A stretch of DNA of 64,000 nt from Bacillus sp. REN3 (GTDB lineage Bacteria; Bacillota; Bacilli; Bacillales; Cytobacillaceae), in NCBI RefSeq assembly GCF_017912555.1, contig NZ_JAERSD010000001.1, positions 202,162 through 266,161 on the forward strand, in the 5' to 3' direction. The notes under the pieces were generated by a model. The model did no database searches. It worked only from the letters and a program-made list of their open reading frames with translations, and had not been told where the DNA came from. Positions within the stretch are counted from its first letter, which is position 1. Every line of letters starts with the position of its first letter. Shown piece by piece: positions 7,876-16,691 of this stretch. A program made the position numbers and the translations under genes.

Positions 7876-8742
7876 GTGGTTACGTTCGGAAGAATTTCTA
7901 CAGCAATGGTAACGCCTTTCGACAAAAAAGGGCACATCGATTTTGCCAAGACGACGCAGATGGTGAACCATTTGATTGAAAATGGGACGGAATCCCTGGT
8001 CGTTGCGGGAACGACGGGCGAATCTCCTACTCTGACAAAAGAAGAAAAAATAGCTTTATTCCAGCATGTCGTAAAGGCTGCCGATAAGAGAGTCCCGGTT
8101 ATTGCAGGGACTGGCAGCAATAACACATATGCTACGATTGAATTGACAAAAAAAGCAGAGCAGCTTGGGGTTGACGCAGTGATGGTTGTTGCCCCTTATT
8201 ACAATAAACCTAGCCAGGAAGGGCTGTATCAGCATTTCAAAGCGGCTGCTGAAGCCACATCCCTTCCTGTGATGGTGTATAACATCCCGGGAAGGTCCGC
8301 TGTCAATATCCAACCGGAGACGGTCATCCGCCTTTCTGGAATCTCTAATATCGTTGCTGTCAAGGAAGCCAGCGGCGATTTGAATGCAATGACAAAGATT
8401 ATTGCGAATACACCTGATGACTTTCTTCTATATAGCGGAGATGACAGTCTGACCCTTCCTGTGCTTTCCATAGGAGGGGCTGGCATTGTCTCAGTCGCCT
8501 CACATGTGATTGGAAATGAAATGCAGGCGATGGTCGAAGCTTTCCTGAATGGAAGGCAGGCAGAAGCCGCGAAGCTTCATCAGCGTCTGCTGCCGATCAT
8601 GCAGGGCATGTTTGCAGCTCCAAGCCCTGCACCGGTAAAGACGGCATTGCAATTTAAAGGACTGGATGTCGGCTCTGTAAGGCTGCCGCTTGTCCCCTTG
8701 ACCGAACAGGAGAGGAACGCAGTAGCTGATTTGTTCAAATAA
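7876..8742 (+). CDS. dapA: 4-Hydroxy-tetrahydrodipicolinate synthase
   Basis: A 288-residue TIM-barrel aldolase that condenses pyruvate with aspartate semialdehyde, the first committed step to DAP and dipicolinate. Visible motifs are AGTTGESPTL, the tyrosine segment VMVYNIPGR and the Schiff-base lysine in VAVKEASGD near residue 163. Two in-frame GTG codons are possible. The second (7876) is 8 bp after AAAGGAG, while the first (7867) overlaps that site, so the second is chosen. It is last in the asd-dapG-dapA unit and is followed by a strong terminator. Confidence 0.95.
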   Translation: MVTFGRISTAMVTPFDKKGHIDFAKTTQMVNHLIENGTESLVVAGTTGESPTLTKEEKIALFQHVVKAADKRVPVIAGTGSNNTYATIELTKKAEQLGVDAVMVVAPYYNKPSQEGLYQHFKAAAEATSLPVMVYNIPGRSAVNIQPETVIRLSGISNIVAVKEASGDLNAMTKIIANTPDDFLLYSGDDSLTLPVLSIGGAGIVSVASHVIGNEMQAMVEAFLNGRQAEAAKLHQRLLPIMQGMFAAPSPAPVKTALQFKGLDVGSVRLPLVPLTEQERNAVADLFK

Positions 8743-8749
8743 CGATTCA

Positions 8750-8779
8750 AACGGCCAGCCCCAGGGCGGCCGTTTTTTT
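8750..8779 (+). terminator. Intrinsic terminator after dapA
   Basis: AAACGGCC and GGCCGTTT arms around a short loop, then a run of T. It begins 8 bp after the dapA stop. Confidence 0.88.
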
Positions 8780-8811
8780 GTGATATCCTGCGAACATCAA
8801 CGACAATAAAG

Positions 8812-8841
8812 TTGGAATGATTTTCTAACATCAAGTATAAT
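8812..8841 (+). promoter_or_regulatory. Sigma-A promoter of rnjB
   Basis: TTGGAA at 8812-8817 and a consensus TATAAT at 8836-8841 with an 18-bp spacer, about 50 bp before the rnjB start and just after the dapA terminator. Confidence 0.6.
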
Positions 8842-8892
8842 GATTACAACTGGTCAAGGACGGCCCATTTCAGCATAGGAGGAAGCAGGAAC

Positions 8893-10563
8893 TTGAATAC
8901 GAAAAAGAATGAGAATATTAAAGTCATTACACTTGGCGGTGTAGGTGAAATCGGCAAGAACATGTATATCACCGAAGTGGACGGCGACATTTTTGTAGTT
9001 GACGCGGGGTTGATGTTCCCGGAGGATGAAATGCTCGGAATCGATATAGTGATACCTGATATCACATATTTAACGGAGAACAGTGAGCGGGTAAAGGGGA
9101 TTTTCCTGACCCACGGACATGAGGACCATATGGGAGCCTTGTCATATGTGCTCCGAAAAGTGAAGGTTCCCGTATATGGCACTAAATTGACGCTCGCACT
9201 GGCAAAAGAAAAGATGAAGGAGCAGGAGTTTTCCGGCACTGCCGATTTTAAAGAAATCCATTCTGATACGGTATTGGACTTCGACCACGCGAAGGTTTCT
9301 TTTTTCAAGACGAACCACAGCATACCGGACTCAGTCGGTGTTTGTATCCACACTTCTGAAGGAGCGATTGTCCATACCGGCGACTTTAAATTCGACCAGG
9401 CAGCCACTTCCCTATACAAACCCGAAATCGGGAAGATGGCCGCTATCGGCGAAAAAGGGGTTCTATGCCTGCTGTCAGACAGTTCTGAAGCGGAGAAGCC
9501 CGGCTATACAGCTTCAGAAGCGACAGTAGTACAGGAGCTGTCGAATTTATTCTACAATGCAAGGGGACGGATCGTTGCCGCCTGCTTCGCATCGGATATC
9601 AACCGTATCCAGCACATGATTGACAGTGCCGCGAGTAATGGCAGGAAAGTTGCCATTGTAGGCAAAAGCCTGAAAAGAGTCTACGATATCGCGCTTAGGC
9701 TCGGGTATTTGGATGTGGCCGATGACTTGATGATTCCGGTTGCCGAAATCAAGAATCATCCTGACGAGGAAGTTGTCATCTTGGTGACGGGGAACCAGGG
9801 AGAACCAATCGAAGCATTGCAAAAAATGGCTAAGCAATCCCATCCGCAGGTGAATATCCACGAAGGTGATACAGTCCTTATTGCTGCTTCTCCTTTAAGA
9901 GGAAGCGAGATTTTGATCTACAGGACGATTGATATGCTTTACCGTGCCGGGGCGACTGTGGTGGCAGGCAAGAAAAATGTCCAGGTGTCCAGCCATGGAA
10001 GCCAGGAAGAATTGAAATTCATGATCAATCTGATGAATCCAAAGTATTTCATCCCGGTACATGGGGAATTCAAAATGTTGAACGCACATAAGAAAGTGGC
10101 GCTGTCATGCGGCATACCTGAAGAAAACATCCATATTCCGGAACGGGGGGATGTGATTGAAATTGGCAAAGACAATATACGTACAACAGAACGTGTCCCT
10201 GCGGGCAATACCCTTATTGATGGAAGCGGTGTTGGCGATGTGGGCAATATTGTTCTCCGTGACCGCAGGCTCCTGTCACAGGATGGAGTTCTGATTGTTG
10301 TTGTCACTCTCAATAAACCAGAGAGGAAAATTGCCGCTGGTCCTGAAATCATTTCCAGAGGATTTGTCTACGTCAGGGAATCAGAAAAACTGATGGCTGA
10401 TTCATCGACTCTTGTCAGGGAAATTGTCGAAAAAAGCATTTCAAAAGATTCGTTCGATTGGGCGAGCCTGAAACAGGAAATCAGGGATTCTTTGAACCAT
10501 TATTTGTTTGAAAAAACCAAACGGAGACCAATGATCATGCCAATCATCATGGAAATTAAATAA
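8893..10563 (+). CDS. rnjB: Ribonuclease J2
   Basis: A 556-residue metallo-beta-lactamase/beta-CASP ribonuclease. The zinc motif is H74-G-H76-E-D78-H79 (THGHEDHMG), with further metal residues in HTGDFKFD; the beta-CASP and C-terminal domains follow (GSQEELKFM, YFIPVHGEFKM). RNase J2 partners RNase J1 in 5' exonuclease and endonuclease mRNA and rRNA processing. Assignment to J2 rather than J1 rests on the locus (dapA-rnjB-tepA). It starts with TTG behind AGGAGGAAGCAGG. Confidence 0.92.
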   Translation: MNTKKNENIKVITLGGVGEIGKNMYITEVDGDIFVVDAGLMFPEDEMLGIDIVIPDITYLTENSERVKGIFLTHGHEDHMGALSYVLRKVKVPVYGTKLTLALAKEKMKEQEFSGTADFKEIHSDTVLDFDHAKVSFFKTNHSIPDSVGVCIHTSEGAIVHTGDFKFDQAATSLYKPEIGKMAAIGEKGVLCLLSDSSEAEKPGYTASEATVVQELSNLFYNARGRIVAACFASDINRIQHMIDSAASNGRKVAIVGKSLKRVYDIALRLGYLDVADDLMIPVAEIKNHPDEEVVILVTGNQGEPIEALQKMAKQSHPQVNIHEGDTVLIAASPLRGSEILIYRTIDMLYRAGATVVAGKKNVQVSSHGSQEELKFMINLMNPKYFIPVHGEFKMLNAHKKVALSCGIPEENIHIPERGDVIEIGKDNIRTTERVPAGNTLIDGSGVGDVGNIVLRDRRLLSQDGVLIVVVTLNKPERKIAAGPEIISRGFVYVRESEKLMADSSTLVREIVEKSISKDSFDWASLKQEIRDSLNHYLFEKTKRRPMIMPIIMEIK

Positions 10564-10614
10564 CGCCATAGATGCTTTGGTGTATTCCGGTGTCTTAGAT
10601 TGTTGGCAAAAGGT

Positions 10615-10644
10615 GAGCGGAATGATTCATTCCGCTCCCTTTTT
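10615..10644 (+). terminator. Intrinsic terminator after rnjB
   Basis: Arms GAGCGGAAT and ATTCCGCTC with a 5-base loop, then CCTTTTT, about 50 bp after the stop. Confidence 0.88.
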
Positions 10645-10870
10645 ATATATTATTGATTTTTTCCGGAATACTGTATTCCTAAAAGGGCTTCCGAGTCGGA
10701 AACCATAGCTATACTTCGCTCGATCGATGTTGATGCCCGCGATCGATTTTGTGTACATACTGGGGCTGCGTGGCATTCCACAGTCTTTTCTGCAGTCCGC
10801 TTTTTCATTCCGAATGAAATGGTTGAGGATGCTTATACTAACATTATCATGCCGAAGGGAGAAAGAATGG

Positions 10871-11626
10871 ATGGATGAAGAAATGATTCAATTCGATGAG
10901 GAAAACAACGAAGACCAGGAGAGCCAAAAAGAAGAAGATAAACCTTCCGGTCTGATTGAAAAAATCCAGCAGCTTGGCCAGACGAATATACCCCAGCTTT
11001 CACAGGATTCAAAAATCCATTGCCTGACGATTGTCGGGCAAATAGAGGGCCATATGCAGCTGCCGCCCCATAATAAAACAACAAAATATGAACATTTGAT
11101 TCCGCAAATTGCAGCGATTGAACAAAATCCGAAAATTGAGGGGCTTCTTGTCATCCTGAACACTGTAGGGGGGGATGTGGAAGCAGGACTGGCGATTTCA
11201 GAAATGCTGGCATCCCTTTCGAAACCGACTGTTTCGCTTGTGCTTGGTGGTGGGCATTCGATTGGGGTTCCAATCGCTGTTTCTTGTGATTATTCGTTCA
11301 TAGCCGAAACAGCGACGATGACGATCCATCCAATCAGGCTGACAGGGCTTGTCATTGGTGTTCCGCAGACATTTGAATATATGGATAAGATGCAGGAACG
11401 GGTTGTGAATTTTGTTACGAAGCATTCCAATATACCGGAAGATACTTTCAAGGAGTTAATGTTTGCGAAAGGGAACCTGACAAGGGATATCGGCACGAAT
11501 GTTGTCGGGAAGGATGCAGTGGAAAAAGGGCTGATCCATGAAGTAGGCGGCATCGGCCAGGCGATGAAGAAGCTGAATGAATTGATCGATTTAAGGAAGG
11601 AAAAAGAAGAGGTGATTGTACAATGA
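10871..11626 (+). CDS. tepA: TepA, ClpP-like germination protease family protein
   Basis: A 251-residue ClpP-fold (crotonase-like) protein with [18 protein letters not shown] and [13 protein letters not shown], close to B. subtilis TepA (YmfB). That protein was first called translocation-enhancing and later linked to degradation of small acid-soluble spore proteins. The acidic N-terminus ([15 protein letters not shown]) precedes the conserved [12 protein letters not shown]. The frame is open 48 codons further upstream, but the AGGGAG site and family alignment point to the ATG at 10871. It shares a 4-bp ATGA overlap with ylzJ. Confidence 0.92.
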   Translation: MDEEMIQFDEENNEDQESQKEEDKPSGLIEKIQQLGQTNIPQLSQDSKIHCLTIVGQIEGHMQLPPHNKTTKYEHLIPQIAAIEQNPKIEGLLVILNTVGGDVEAGLAISEMLASLSKPTVSLVLGGGHSIGVPIAVSCDYSFIAETATMTIHPIRLTGLVIGVPQTFEYMDKMQERVVNFVTKHSNIPEDTFKELMFAKGNLTRDIGTNVVGKDAVEKGLIHEVGGIGQAMKKLNELIDLRKEKEEVIVQ

Positions 11627-11844
11627 TCCTTTATACAATGATGCCCCAGGATTTGATTTTTCCTGTCAACGAGGAAGAGACAGCGAAGGAAGTCATGTTA
11701 TCATATAAAGGGATTCCCATTATCGCAGAATGGGAGGGGAGCCATGATTATCGAGTGATCCGCGTACTTAGCTCCGACCTTAAGGATTATATGGAGCCAT
11801 CATGCCAGCCGGGCTCGAAAATTTCCCTTCTATCGTCACATTGA
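11623..11844 (+). CDS. ylzJ: YlzJ-like protein
   Basis: A 73-residue protein of the YlzJ family, starting [14 protein letters not shown] and containing a short conserved [13 protein letters not shown] segment. Function unknown. It is translationally coupled to tepA by an ATGA overlap and has AAGAAGAGGTGAT upstream, so it is made with the ClpP-like protease. The same pair occurs in other Bacillaceae. Confidence 0.85.
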   Translation: MILYTMMPQDLIFPVNEEETAKEVMLSYKGIPIIAEWEGSHDYRVIRVLSSDLKDYMEPSCQPGSKISLLSSH

Positions 11845-11868
11845 TTGTCCCAGTTGCGCTGGCAAATA

Positions 11869-11877
11869 TGATATAAT
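11869..11877 (+). promoter_or_regulatory. Extended minus-10 element between ylzJ and spoIIIE
   Basis: TG at 11869-11870, one base, then TATAAT at 11872-11877 form a perfect extended minus-10. No good minus-35 is seen. A start near 11884 would run almost at once into the terminator at 11897. Confidence 0.45.
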
Positions 11878-11896
11878 ATGGATACACACAGCATTG

Positions 11897-11923
11897 GCAG
11901 CCTTTTAGGCTGCTTTCTTTCTT
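11897..11923 (+). terminator. Intrinsic terminator between ylzJ and spoIIIE
   Basis: GCAGCC and GGCTGC arms with a TTTTA loop, then TTTCTTTCTT. It separates tepA-ylzJ from spoIIIE and lies just downstream of the extended minus-10 at 11869. Confidence 0.8.
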
Positions 11924-11990
11924 AATGGCGTTTCAAGATCATGATGGATGATTATGCTGTTAGTGAAGCTTTTATATACAAGGTGATAAA

Positions 11991-14312
11991 ATGGCAAAAA
12001 AGAAAAGACGGCAATCAAGAAAGAAAAAAACGTTAAAGGCAACAGTCCAATATGAACTGGCTGGACTTGTATTAATGGCACTGGCGATCATCGCAATGGC
12101 GGGCCTGGGTGCTGCCGGACAAGCGATTGTGATGTTCTTCCGTTTTTTTACTGGTGAGTGGTATATGCTCAGCCTTGTGGCACTTGTGGCTTTCAGTATT
12201 TTTATCATGTGGAAGCGCAGGCTGCCGTTCTTCTTTCATACGAAATTGATCGGTACATATTTGATTTTCCTGGCGATCTTGCTGTTAAGCCACGTGACCT
12301 TATTTGAACTTTTATCAAACGGCGGAAAGTTCGAAAACCCTAGCGTCATAGAAAATACCTTTGAGCTCTATGTCATGGAAGCAAAAGGGGAAACCAGCAC
12401 GGCGGACCTTGGGGGCGGGATGATCGGCGCTATCATGTTCGCGCTATTTTATTATTTGTTTGATGCAGCCGGCTCCCAGCTTGCCGCAACTGTGCTGATC
12501 ATCTTCGGGATCGTTCTCATTACCGGGAAAACATTCGGAGAAGCTGCAGGCAAGATCCTGCCTCCAATCGGAAATTTTTTTAAAGAGCAATGGAATTCGT
12601 TTTTGGACGATTTAAAACAGTGGAAAGCCGATCGGCAGCAAAGGGCGGCCAAGAAAATAGAACAGCAGTCATCCCGACAAGGCAAAACGCCTGACCACCC
12701 CGAAGAAGAAGGGAAGGCAGCAGCACCTGACGCAGAGGCAACCCCTGAACCGATCATTTCCAGCTTCGCTGAACGTGCCTATGCAAATGGCAGCGAAGCG
12801 GCACAACCCGAAAAGCCGGAGCAGCAAGCAGAGGAAAATGGAGATCTTGGAGAGGACATGCAGCAGCCGATGACTTTTACCGAGGTCGAAAACACTTCAT
12901 ATGAACTGCCTCCAATCAGCCTCCTTAAGGTTCCGGACAAGGCGGACCAGAGTGGTGAATATCAACTGATCCATGCCAATGCAGCAAAGCTTGAACGGAC
13001 TTTCCAAAGTTTCGGGGTGAAGGCAAGGGTGACCCAGGTGCACCTAGGCCCAGCTGTCACGAAATACGAAGTCCATCCGGATGTAGGGGTAAAGGTAAGC
13101 AGGATTGTCAGCCTAAGCGATGATCTTGCGCTTGCTTTGGCGGCAAAGGATATCCGCATCGAGGCACCGATTCCCGGGAAATCGGCAATTGGCATCGAGG
13201 TCCCAAATTCCGAAGTCGCAGTGGTTTCCTTGAGGGAGGTCATTGAATCCAAGCAGCATAACAAACCCGGGTCCAAGCTGCAAATCGGACTTGGCCGGGA
13301 CATTACCGGGGAAGCAGTGCTGGCAGAATTGAACAAAATGCCGCACTTACTTGTAGCAGGGGCGACTGGCAGCGGAAAAAGTGTCTGCATCAATGGAATC
13401 ATTACAAGTATCCTGATGCGGGCGAAGCCTCATGAAGTGAAAATGATGATGATTGATCCAAAGATGGTCGAGCTGAATGTCTACAATGGCGTCCCTCACC
13501 TGCTGGCACCAGTGGTGACAGATGCGAAGAAGGCTTCGCAGGCACTAAAGAAAGTCGTCAATGAAATGGAACGGCGTTATGAGCTCTTCAGCCATACTGG
13601 CACAAGGAATATAGAAGGCTACAATGAATATATCAAAAAGTGCAACATGGAGGAGGAGGCGAACCAGCCTTTGCTTCCTTTCATCGTCGTCATCGTGGAT
13701 GAGCTGGCAGATCTGATGATGGTCGCTTCTTCCGATGTGGAGGATTCGATCACTCGCCTGGCACAAATGGCCCGCGCAGCCGGAATCCATTTGATCATCG
13801 CTACCCAGCGCCCGTCTGTCGACGTCATAACTGGCGTCATCAAAGCGAATATCCCTTCACGGATCGCCTTTGCGGTATCGTCAATGACTGATTCCAGGAC
13901 AATCCTCGATATGGGCGGCGCAGAAAAGCTGCTGGGCAGAGGAGATATGCTCTTCCTTCCAGTTGGCGCATCAAAGCCTGTCCGGGTGCAGGGAGCATTT
14001 TTATCCGATGAGGAAGTCGAGGAAGTCGTCAATTATGTCATTGGCCAGCAAAAGGCGCAATATCAAGAGGAAATGATTCCAGAAGACGTCCCAGAAAATA
14101 CATCCGAGGTTGAAGATGAATTATACAACGAGGCAGTCGACCTTGTTGTCGATATGCAGACAGCTTCAGTGTCGATGCTCCAGAGGCGGTTCAGGATTGG
14201 ATACTCGAGAGCAGCCAGGCTCATCGATGAAATGGAACTCCGTGGTGTCGTGGGCCCTTATGAAGGCAGCAAGCCAAGAACTGTACTCGTTGCCAAATCA
14301 GAAGAAGCCTGA
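11991..14312 (+). CDS. spoIIIE: SpoIIIE, DNA translocase of the FtsK family
   Basis: A 773-residue membrane-anchored ATPase that pumps the chromosome into the forespore. Order: basic N-terminus ([11 protein letters not shown]), about four membrane segments within residues 18-185, a charged low-complexity linker (about 200-300), the motor with Walker A GATGSGKS near residue 456 and Walker [15 protein letters not shown], and a C-terminal winged-helix gamma domain ([20 protein letters not shown]) that reads orienting sequences. It starts behind AAGGTGAT. Position after ylzJ matches B. subtilis. Confidence 0.96.
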   Translation: MAKKKRRQSRKKKTLKATVQYELAGLVLMALAIIAMAGLGAAGQAIVMFFRFFTGEWYMLSLVALVAFSIFIMWKRRLPFFFHTKLIGTYLIFLAILLLSHVTLFELLSNGGKFENPSVIENTFELYVMEAKGETSTADLGGGMIGAIMFALFYYLFDAAGSQLAATVLIIFGIVLITGKTFGEAAGKILPPIGNFFKEQWNSFLDDLKQWKADRQQRAAKKIEQQSSRQGKTPDHPEEEGKAAAPDAEATPEPIISSFAERAYANGSEAAQPEKPEQQAEENGDLGEDMQQPMTFTEVENTSYELPPISLLKVPDKADQSGEYQLIHANAAKLERTFQSFGVKARVTQVHLGPAVTKYEVHPDVGVKVSRIVSLSDDLALALAAKDIRIEAPIPGKSAIGIEVPNSEVAVVSLREVIESKQHNKPGSKLQIGLGRDITGEAVLAELNKMPHLLVAGATGSGKSVCINGIITSILMRAKPHEVKMMMIDPKMVELNVYNGVPHLLAPVVTDAKKASQALKKVVNEMERRYELFSHTGTRNIEGYNEYIKKCNMEEEANQPLLPFIVVIVDELADLMMVASSDVEDSITRLAQMARAAGIHLIIATQRPSVDVITGVIKANIPSRIAFAVSSMTDSRTILDMGGAEKLLGRGDMLFLPVGASKPVRVQGAFLSDEEVEEVVNYVIGQQKAQYQEEMIPEDVPENTSEVEDELYNEAVDLVVDMQTASVSMLQRRFRIGYSRAARLIDEMELRGVVGPYEGSKPRTVLVAKSEEA

Positions 14313-14326
14313 AGAATGGCAAACCT

Positions 14327-14356
14327 AAAAGCCGGACTGATTCAGTCCGGCTTTTT
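14327..14356 (+). terminator. Intrinsic terminator after spoIIIE
   Basis: AAAGCCGGACTGA and TCAGTCCGGCTTT arms are perfect, followed by TT. It lies about 15 bp after the stop. Confidence 0.9.
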
Positions 14357-14560
14357 AGCATGGTTCCATCTACTTATATTTGTAATAATGCCACACTATT
14401 AAAAACGCTTTCAACTCCTTATTATACCAGAAATATAGTCGTATGGTATCAGCTAATATGACAAATTTAATATCACCAGCTTTTTTCGACAAAATGTTGA
14501 AACACTATTTATTTATCTAAAAAAAAGTGTTATAGTATTTTCGATTAGTAGGAATGCTAT

Positions 14561-14578
14561 ACATCAGATGTCTGATGT
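14561..14578. promoter_or_regulatory. Palindromic operator upstream of the GntR regulator
   Basis: ACATCAGATGTCTGATGT is a perfect inverted repeat with 8-bp arms and a 2-bp centre. It overlaps a TATACA at 14558 and lies 28 bp before the regulator start. The two-fold symmetry fits a dimeric GntR-family repressor controlling its own gene. Binding by this protein is inference. Confidence 0.55.
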
Positions 14579-14606
14579 CTTGAGAAAAAAGGTTGGAGGA
14601 AGCCTC

Positions 14607-15332
14607 ATGTCGATCAAATCAGATAACCGGCACCTGTATTTACAAGTAATTGATCACCTGAAGAAGGATATTCAAAAGGGTGTGTACAAAGAGAAAGAAA
14701 AGCTCCCTTCTGAATTCGACCTTGCAAAGCAGCTTGGCGTCAGCCGGGCTACTCTCCGTGAAGCGCTGCGTATTCTTGAAGAAGAAAACGTCATTATCCG
14801 CAGGCACGGGGTAGGGACCTTTGTAAATCCCAAGCCTTTGTTTTCTTCCGGGATCGAACAGCTCAACAGCGTGACGGCAATGATTGAACAGGCAGGGATG
14901 AGTCCTGGGACCATCTTTTTAAACTCAACGACAACCGGCCCGACTGAAGAGGACATCCGTCGCTTCTCATGTTCTGTCGATGATGAAATCACGCTGATTG
15001 AAAGGGTAAGGACTGCAAATGGGGAACCGGTTGTCTATTGTCTGGACAAGATTCCTGATAAAATTTTATCAGTTGATTTCTCCCATGAGGATGAGTCATT
15101 GCTCCATCTCCTTGAGGTGAAATCGAACCGTAGAATTACATATGCAGTTGCCCAGATCGAGCCTATCGGCTATCACGACAAGATTTCTCCGATTCTGGAA
15201 TGTGAACCTGAAACTGCACTGCTTGTTCTCAAGCAGATGCATTTCGATGAAGCGGACGTTCCCGTCCTGTATTCGGTAAACTACTTCAAAGCAGATAAGT
15301 TCAGTTTTCATGTCCTTAGAAAAAGAGTTTGA
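14607..15332 (+). CDS. nupR: GntR family regulator (NupR-like)
   Basis: A 241-residue HutC-subfamily GntR regulator. The N-terminal winged helix contains [25 protein letters not shown] (quoted in two parts: [22 protein letters not shown]) and the wing RRHGVGTFV. The C-terminal UTRA-type ligand domain starts near residue 75. It corresponds to YmfC/NupR of B. subtilis, the repressor of the nupNOPQ nucleoside importer. Here that importer follows immediately. The ATG at 14607 follows GGAGGA; 13 more open codons lie upstream. Confidence 0.85.
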   Translation: MSIKSDNRHLYLQVIDHLKKDIQKGVYKEKEKLPSEFDLAKQLGVSRATLREALRILEEENVIIRRHGVGTFVNPKPLFSSGIEQLNSVTAMIEQAGMSPGTIFLNSTTTGPTEEDIRRFSCSVDDEITLIERVRTANGEPVVYCLDKIPDKILSVDFSHEDESLLHLLEVKSNRRITYAVAQIEPIGYHDKISPILECEPETALLVLKQMHFDEADVPVLYSVNYFKADKFSFHVLRKRV

Positions 15333-15344
15333 TTTTTTAAGGAA

Positions 15345-15359
15345 ATGAAAACGCTAACT
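15345..15359 (+). promoter_or_regulatory. cre site (CcpA operator) upstream of nupN
   Basis: ATGAAAACGCTAACT matches the Bacillus cre consensus WTGNAANCGNWNNCW at every defined position. It lies in the 86-bp gap between nupR and nupN, 60 bp before the nupN start, and predicts carbon catabolite control of the importer. Confidence 0.6.
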
Positions 15360-15418
15360 GAATGGCTTATCAGAACATTCCTGCAAATCGAACAAACAAA
15401 ACCTAGGGGGTCAAAACC

Positions 15419-16513
15419 TTGAAGAAGCGCAAATTTGGTTTGGTAATGTCAATGCTTTTGGCAGCAGGCACGTTGTTGGCTGGTTGCGGCGGTGATAGTG
15501 AAGGGTCTGACAAGGAAAAGAAATCGGACCTTAAAGTTGGCATGGTAACCGACGCTGGTACAATTGATGACAAATCATTCAACCAAGGTACTTGGGAGGG
15601 AATCCTGAAAGCTGAAGAGGAGTTTGGCGTAAAGACAAAATACCTTAAGCCAGCTGGAACAACCGAAGCTGAATACCTGAAAGAAATCGGCAACTTATAC
15701 GATGCGGAATATAAGTTTATCATTACACCTGGCTTCAAATTCGAAACAGCAGTGTACCAGGCACAGGACCGATATGAAGATGCGAAGTTCGTCATCCTTG
15801 ACGGAAATCCTCATAAAGGAGACTTCAAACCGGTTGTTAAAGATAACACAGTCGCTGTTTTCTTCGCGGAGCATGAATCAGGCTTCCTTGCAGGCATTGC
15901 AGCGGCGCTTGAATTGAAAGAAGGCGAAGCTGGTTTCATCGGCGGAATGGAAATCCCTGCTGTACAGAAGTTCAACTGGGGCTTCCAGCAAGGACTAAAA
16001 TACGCAAATGAAAACCTTGGCACAAATTTAACAATCAAAGGCGACAACGTTATTTACCAGGGCTCGTTCGACAATGCTGCAGCTGGTGGACAGATCGCTG
16101 CCCAAATGTATGACCGTGGAGTGGACGTAATCTTCACAGCAGCAGGCGGTGTTGGTGTTGGAGCAATCAACGAAGCGAAGACACGCGCGAAATCCGGTGA
16201 AAAAGTATGGATCGTCGGAGTTGACGTTGACCAATTTGAAGATGGAAAGTACGACGGTGACAAATCCGTCATCCTGACTTCCGCAATGAAGAAGCTTGAT
16301 CAGGTTTCCTTGGATATGGTCAAAGCTGAATTGGATGGCAAGTTCCCTGGCGGAGAAACGTTGACTTTCGATGCAAAGAACGATGGTGTCGGCCTTCCTG
16401 ACAAAAACCCTAACCTGAGTGATGAAACTGTGAACAAGGTTAAGGAAGTATACGAAAAGATCAAATCTGATGAAGTGAAGGTCTCTGCTGAACAAGGAGA
16501 TTTGTTTAAGTAA
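15419..16513 (+). CDS. nupN: BMP family nucleoside-binding lipoprotein
   Basis: A 364-residue extracellular substrate-binding lipoprotein. The signal ends in lipobox LLAGC, followed by a flexible GGDSEGSDKEKKS linker and the BMP/PnrA fold (VGMVTDAGTIDDKSFNQG; IITPGFKFE; FIGGMEIPAVQKF; VDVIFTAAGGVGVG). BMP proteins of this class bind purine nucleosides; NupN of B. subtilis feeds a guanosine importer. It starts with TTG behind CTAGGGGG. Gene order N-O-P-Q with the adjacent regulator supports the assignment. Confidence 0.88.
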   Translation: MKKRKFGLVMSMLLAAGTLLAGCGGDSEGSDKEKKSDLKVGMVTDAGTIDDKSFNQGTWEGILKAEEEFGVKTKYLKPAGTTEAEYLKEIGNLYDAEYKFIITPGFKFETAVYQAQDRYEDAKFVILDGNPHKGDFKPVVKDNTVAVFFAEHESGFLAGIAAALELKEGEAGFIGGMEIPAVQKFNWGFQQGLKYANENLGTNLTIKGDNVIYQGSFDNAAAGGQIAAQMYDRGVDVIFTAAGGVGVGAINEAKTRAKSGEKVWIVGVDVDQFEDGKYDGDKSVILTSAMKKLDQVSLDMVKAELDGKFPGGETLTFDAKNDGVGLPDKNPNLSDETVNKVKEVYEKIKSDEVKVSAEQGDLFK

Positions 16514-16525
16514 TCTGAGGGCAAA

Positions 16526-16549
16526 GGAGACGGTTTTTCCGTCTCTTTT
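16526..16549 (+). terminator. Terminator-like hairpin between nupN and nupO
   Basis: GAGACGG and CCGTCTC arms around TTTTT, followed by TTTT, 13 bp after the nupN stop. It probably gives partial termination, raising lipoprotein mRNA over ATPase and permease mRNA, or stabilises the upstream transcript. Confidence 0.75.
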
Positions 16550-16691
16550 GTCTATCAAACGTCAATGAGAAAATTCGGACTATATAGATAAGTAAGACCG
16601 TCGATACAGTCTTGTTCTTTCCTGCAGTGCTGTTCCATTTTAGGGGACTCCCTATGAGGGAATCGAGTCTAATACAAAGGTGAGTGCTACT

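Noticed and set aside
15333-15418. Purine riboswitch before nupN
   Set aside because: The gap is only 86 bp, and no three-way junction or aptamer core was seen; it holds the cre site instead.
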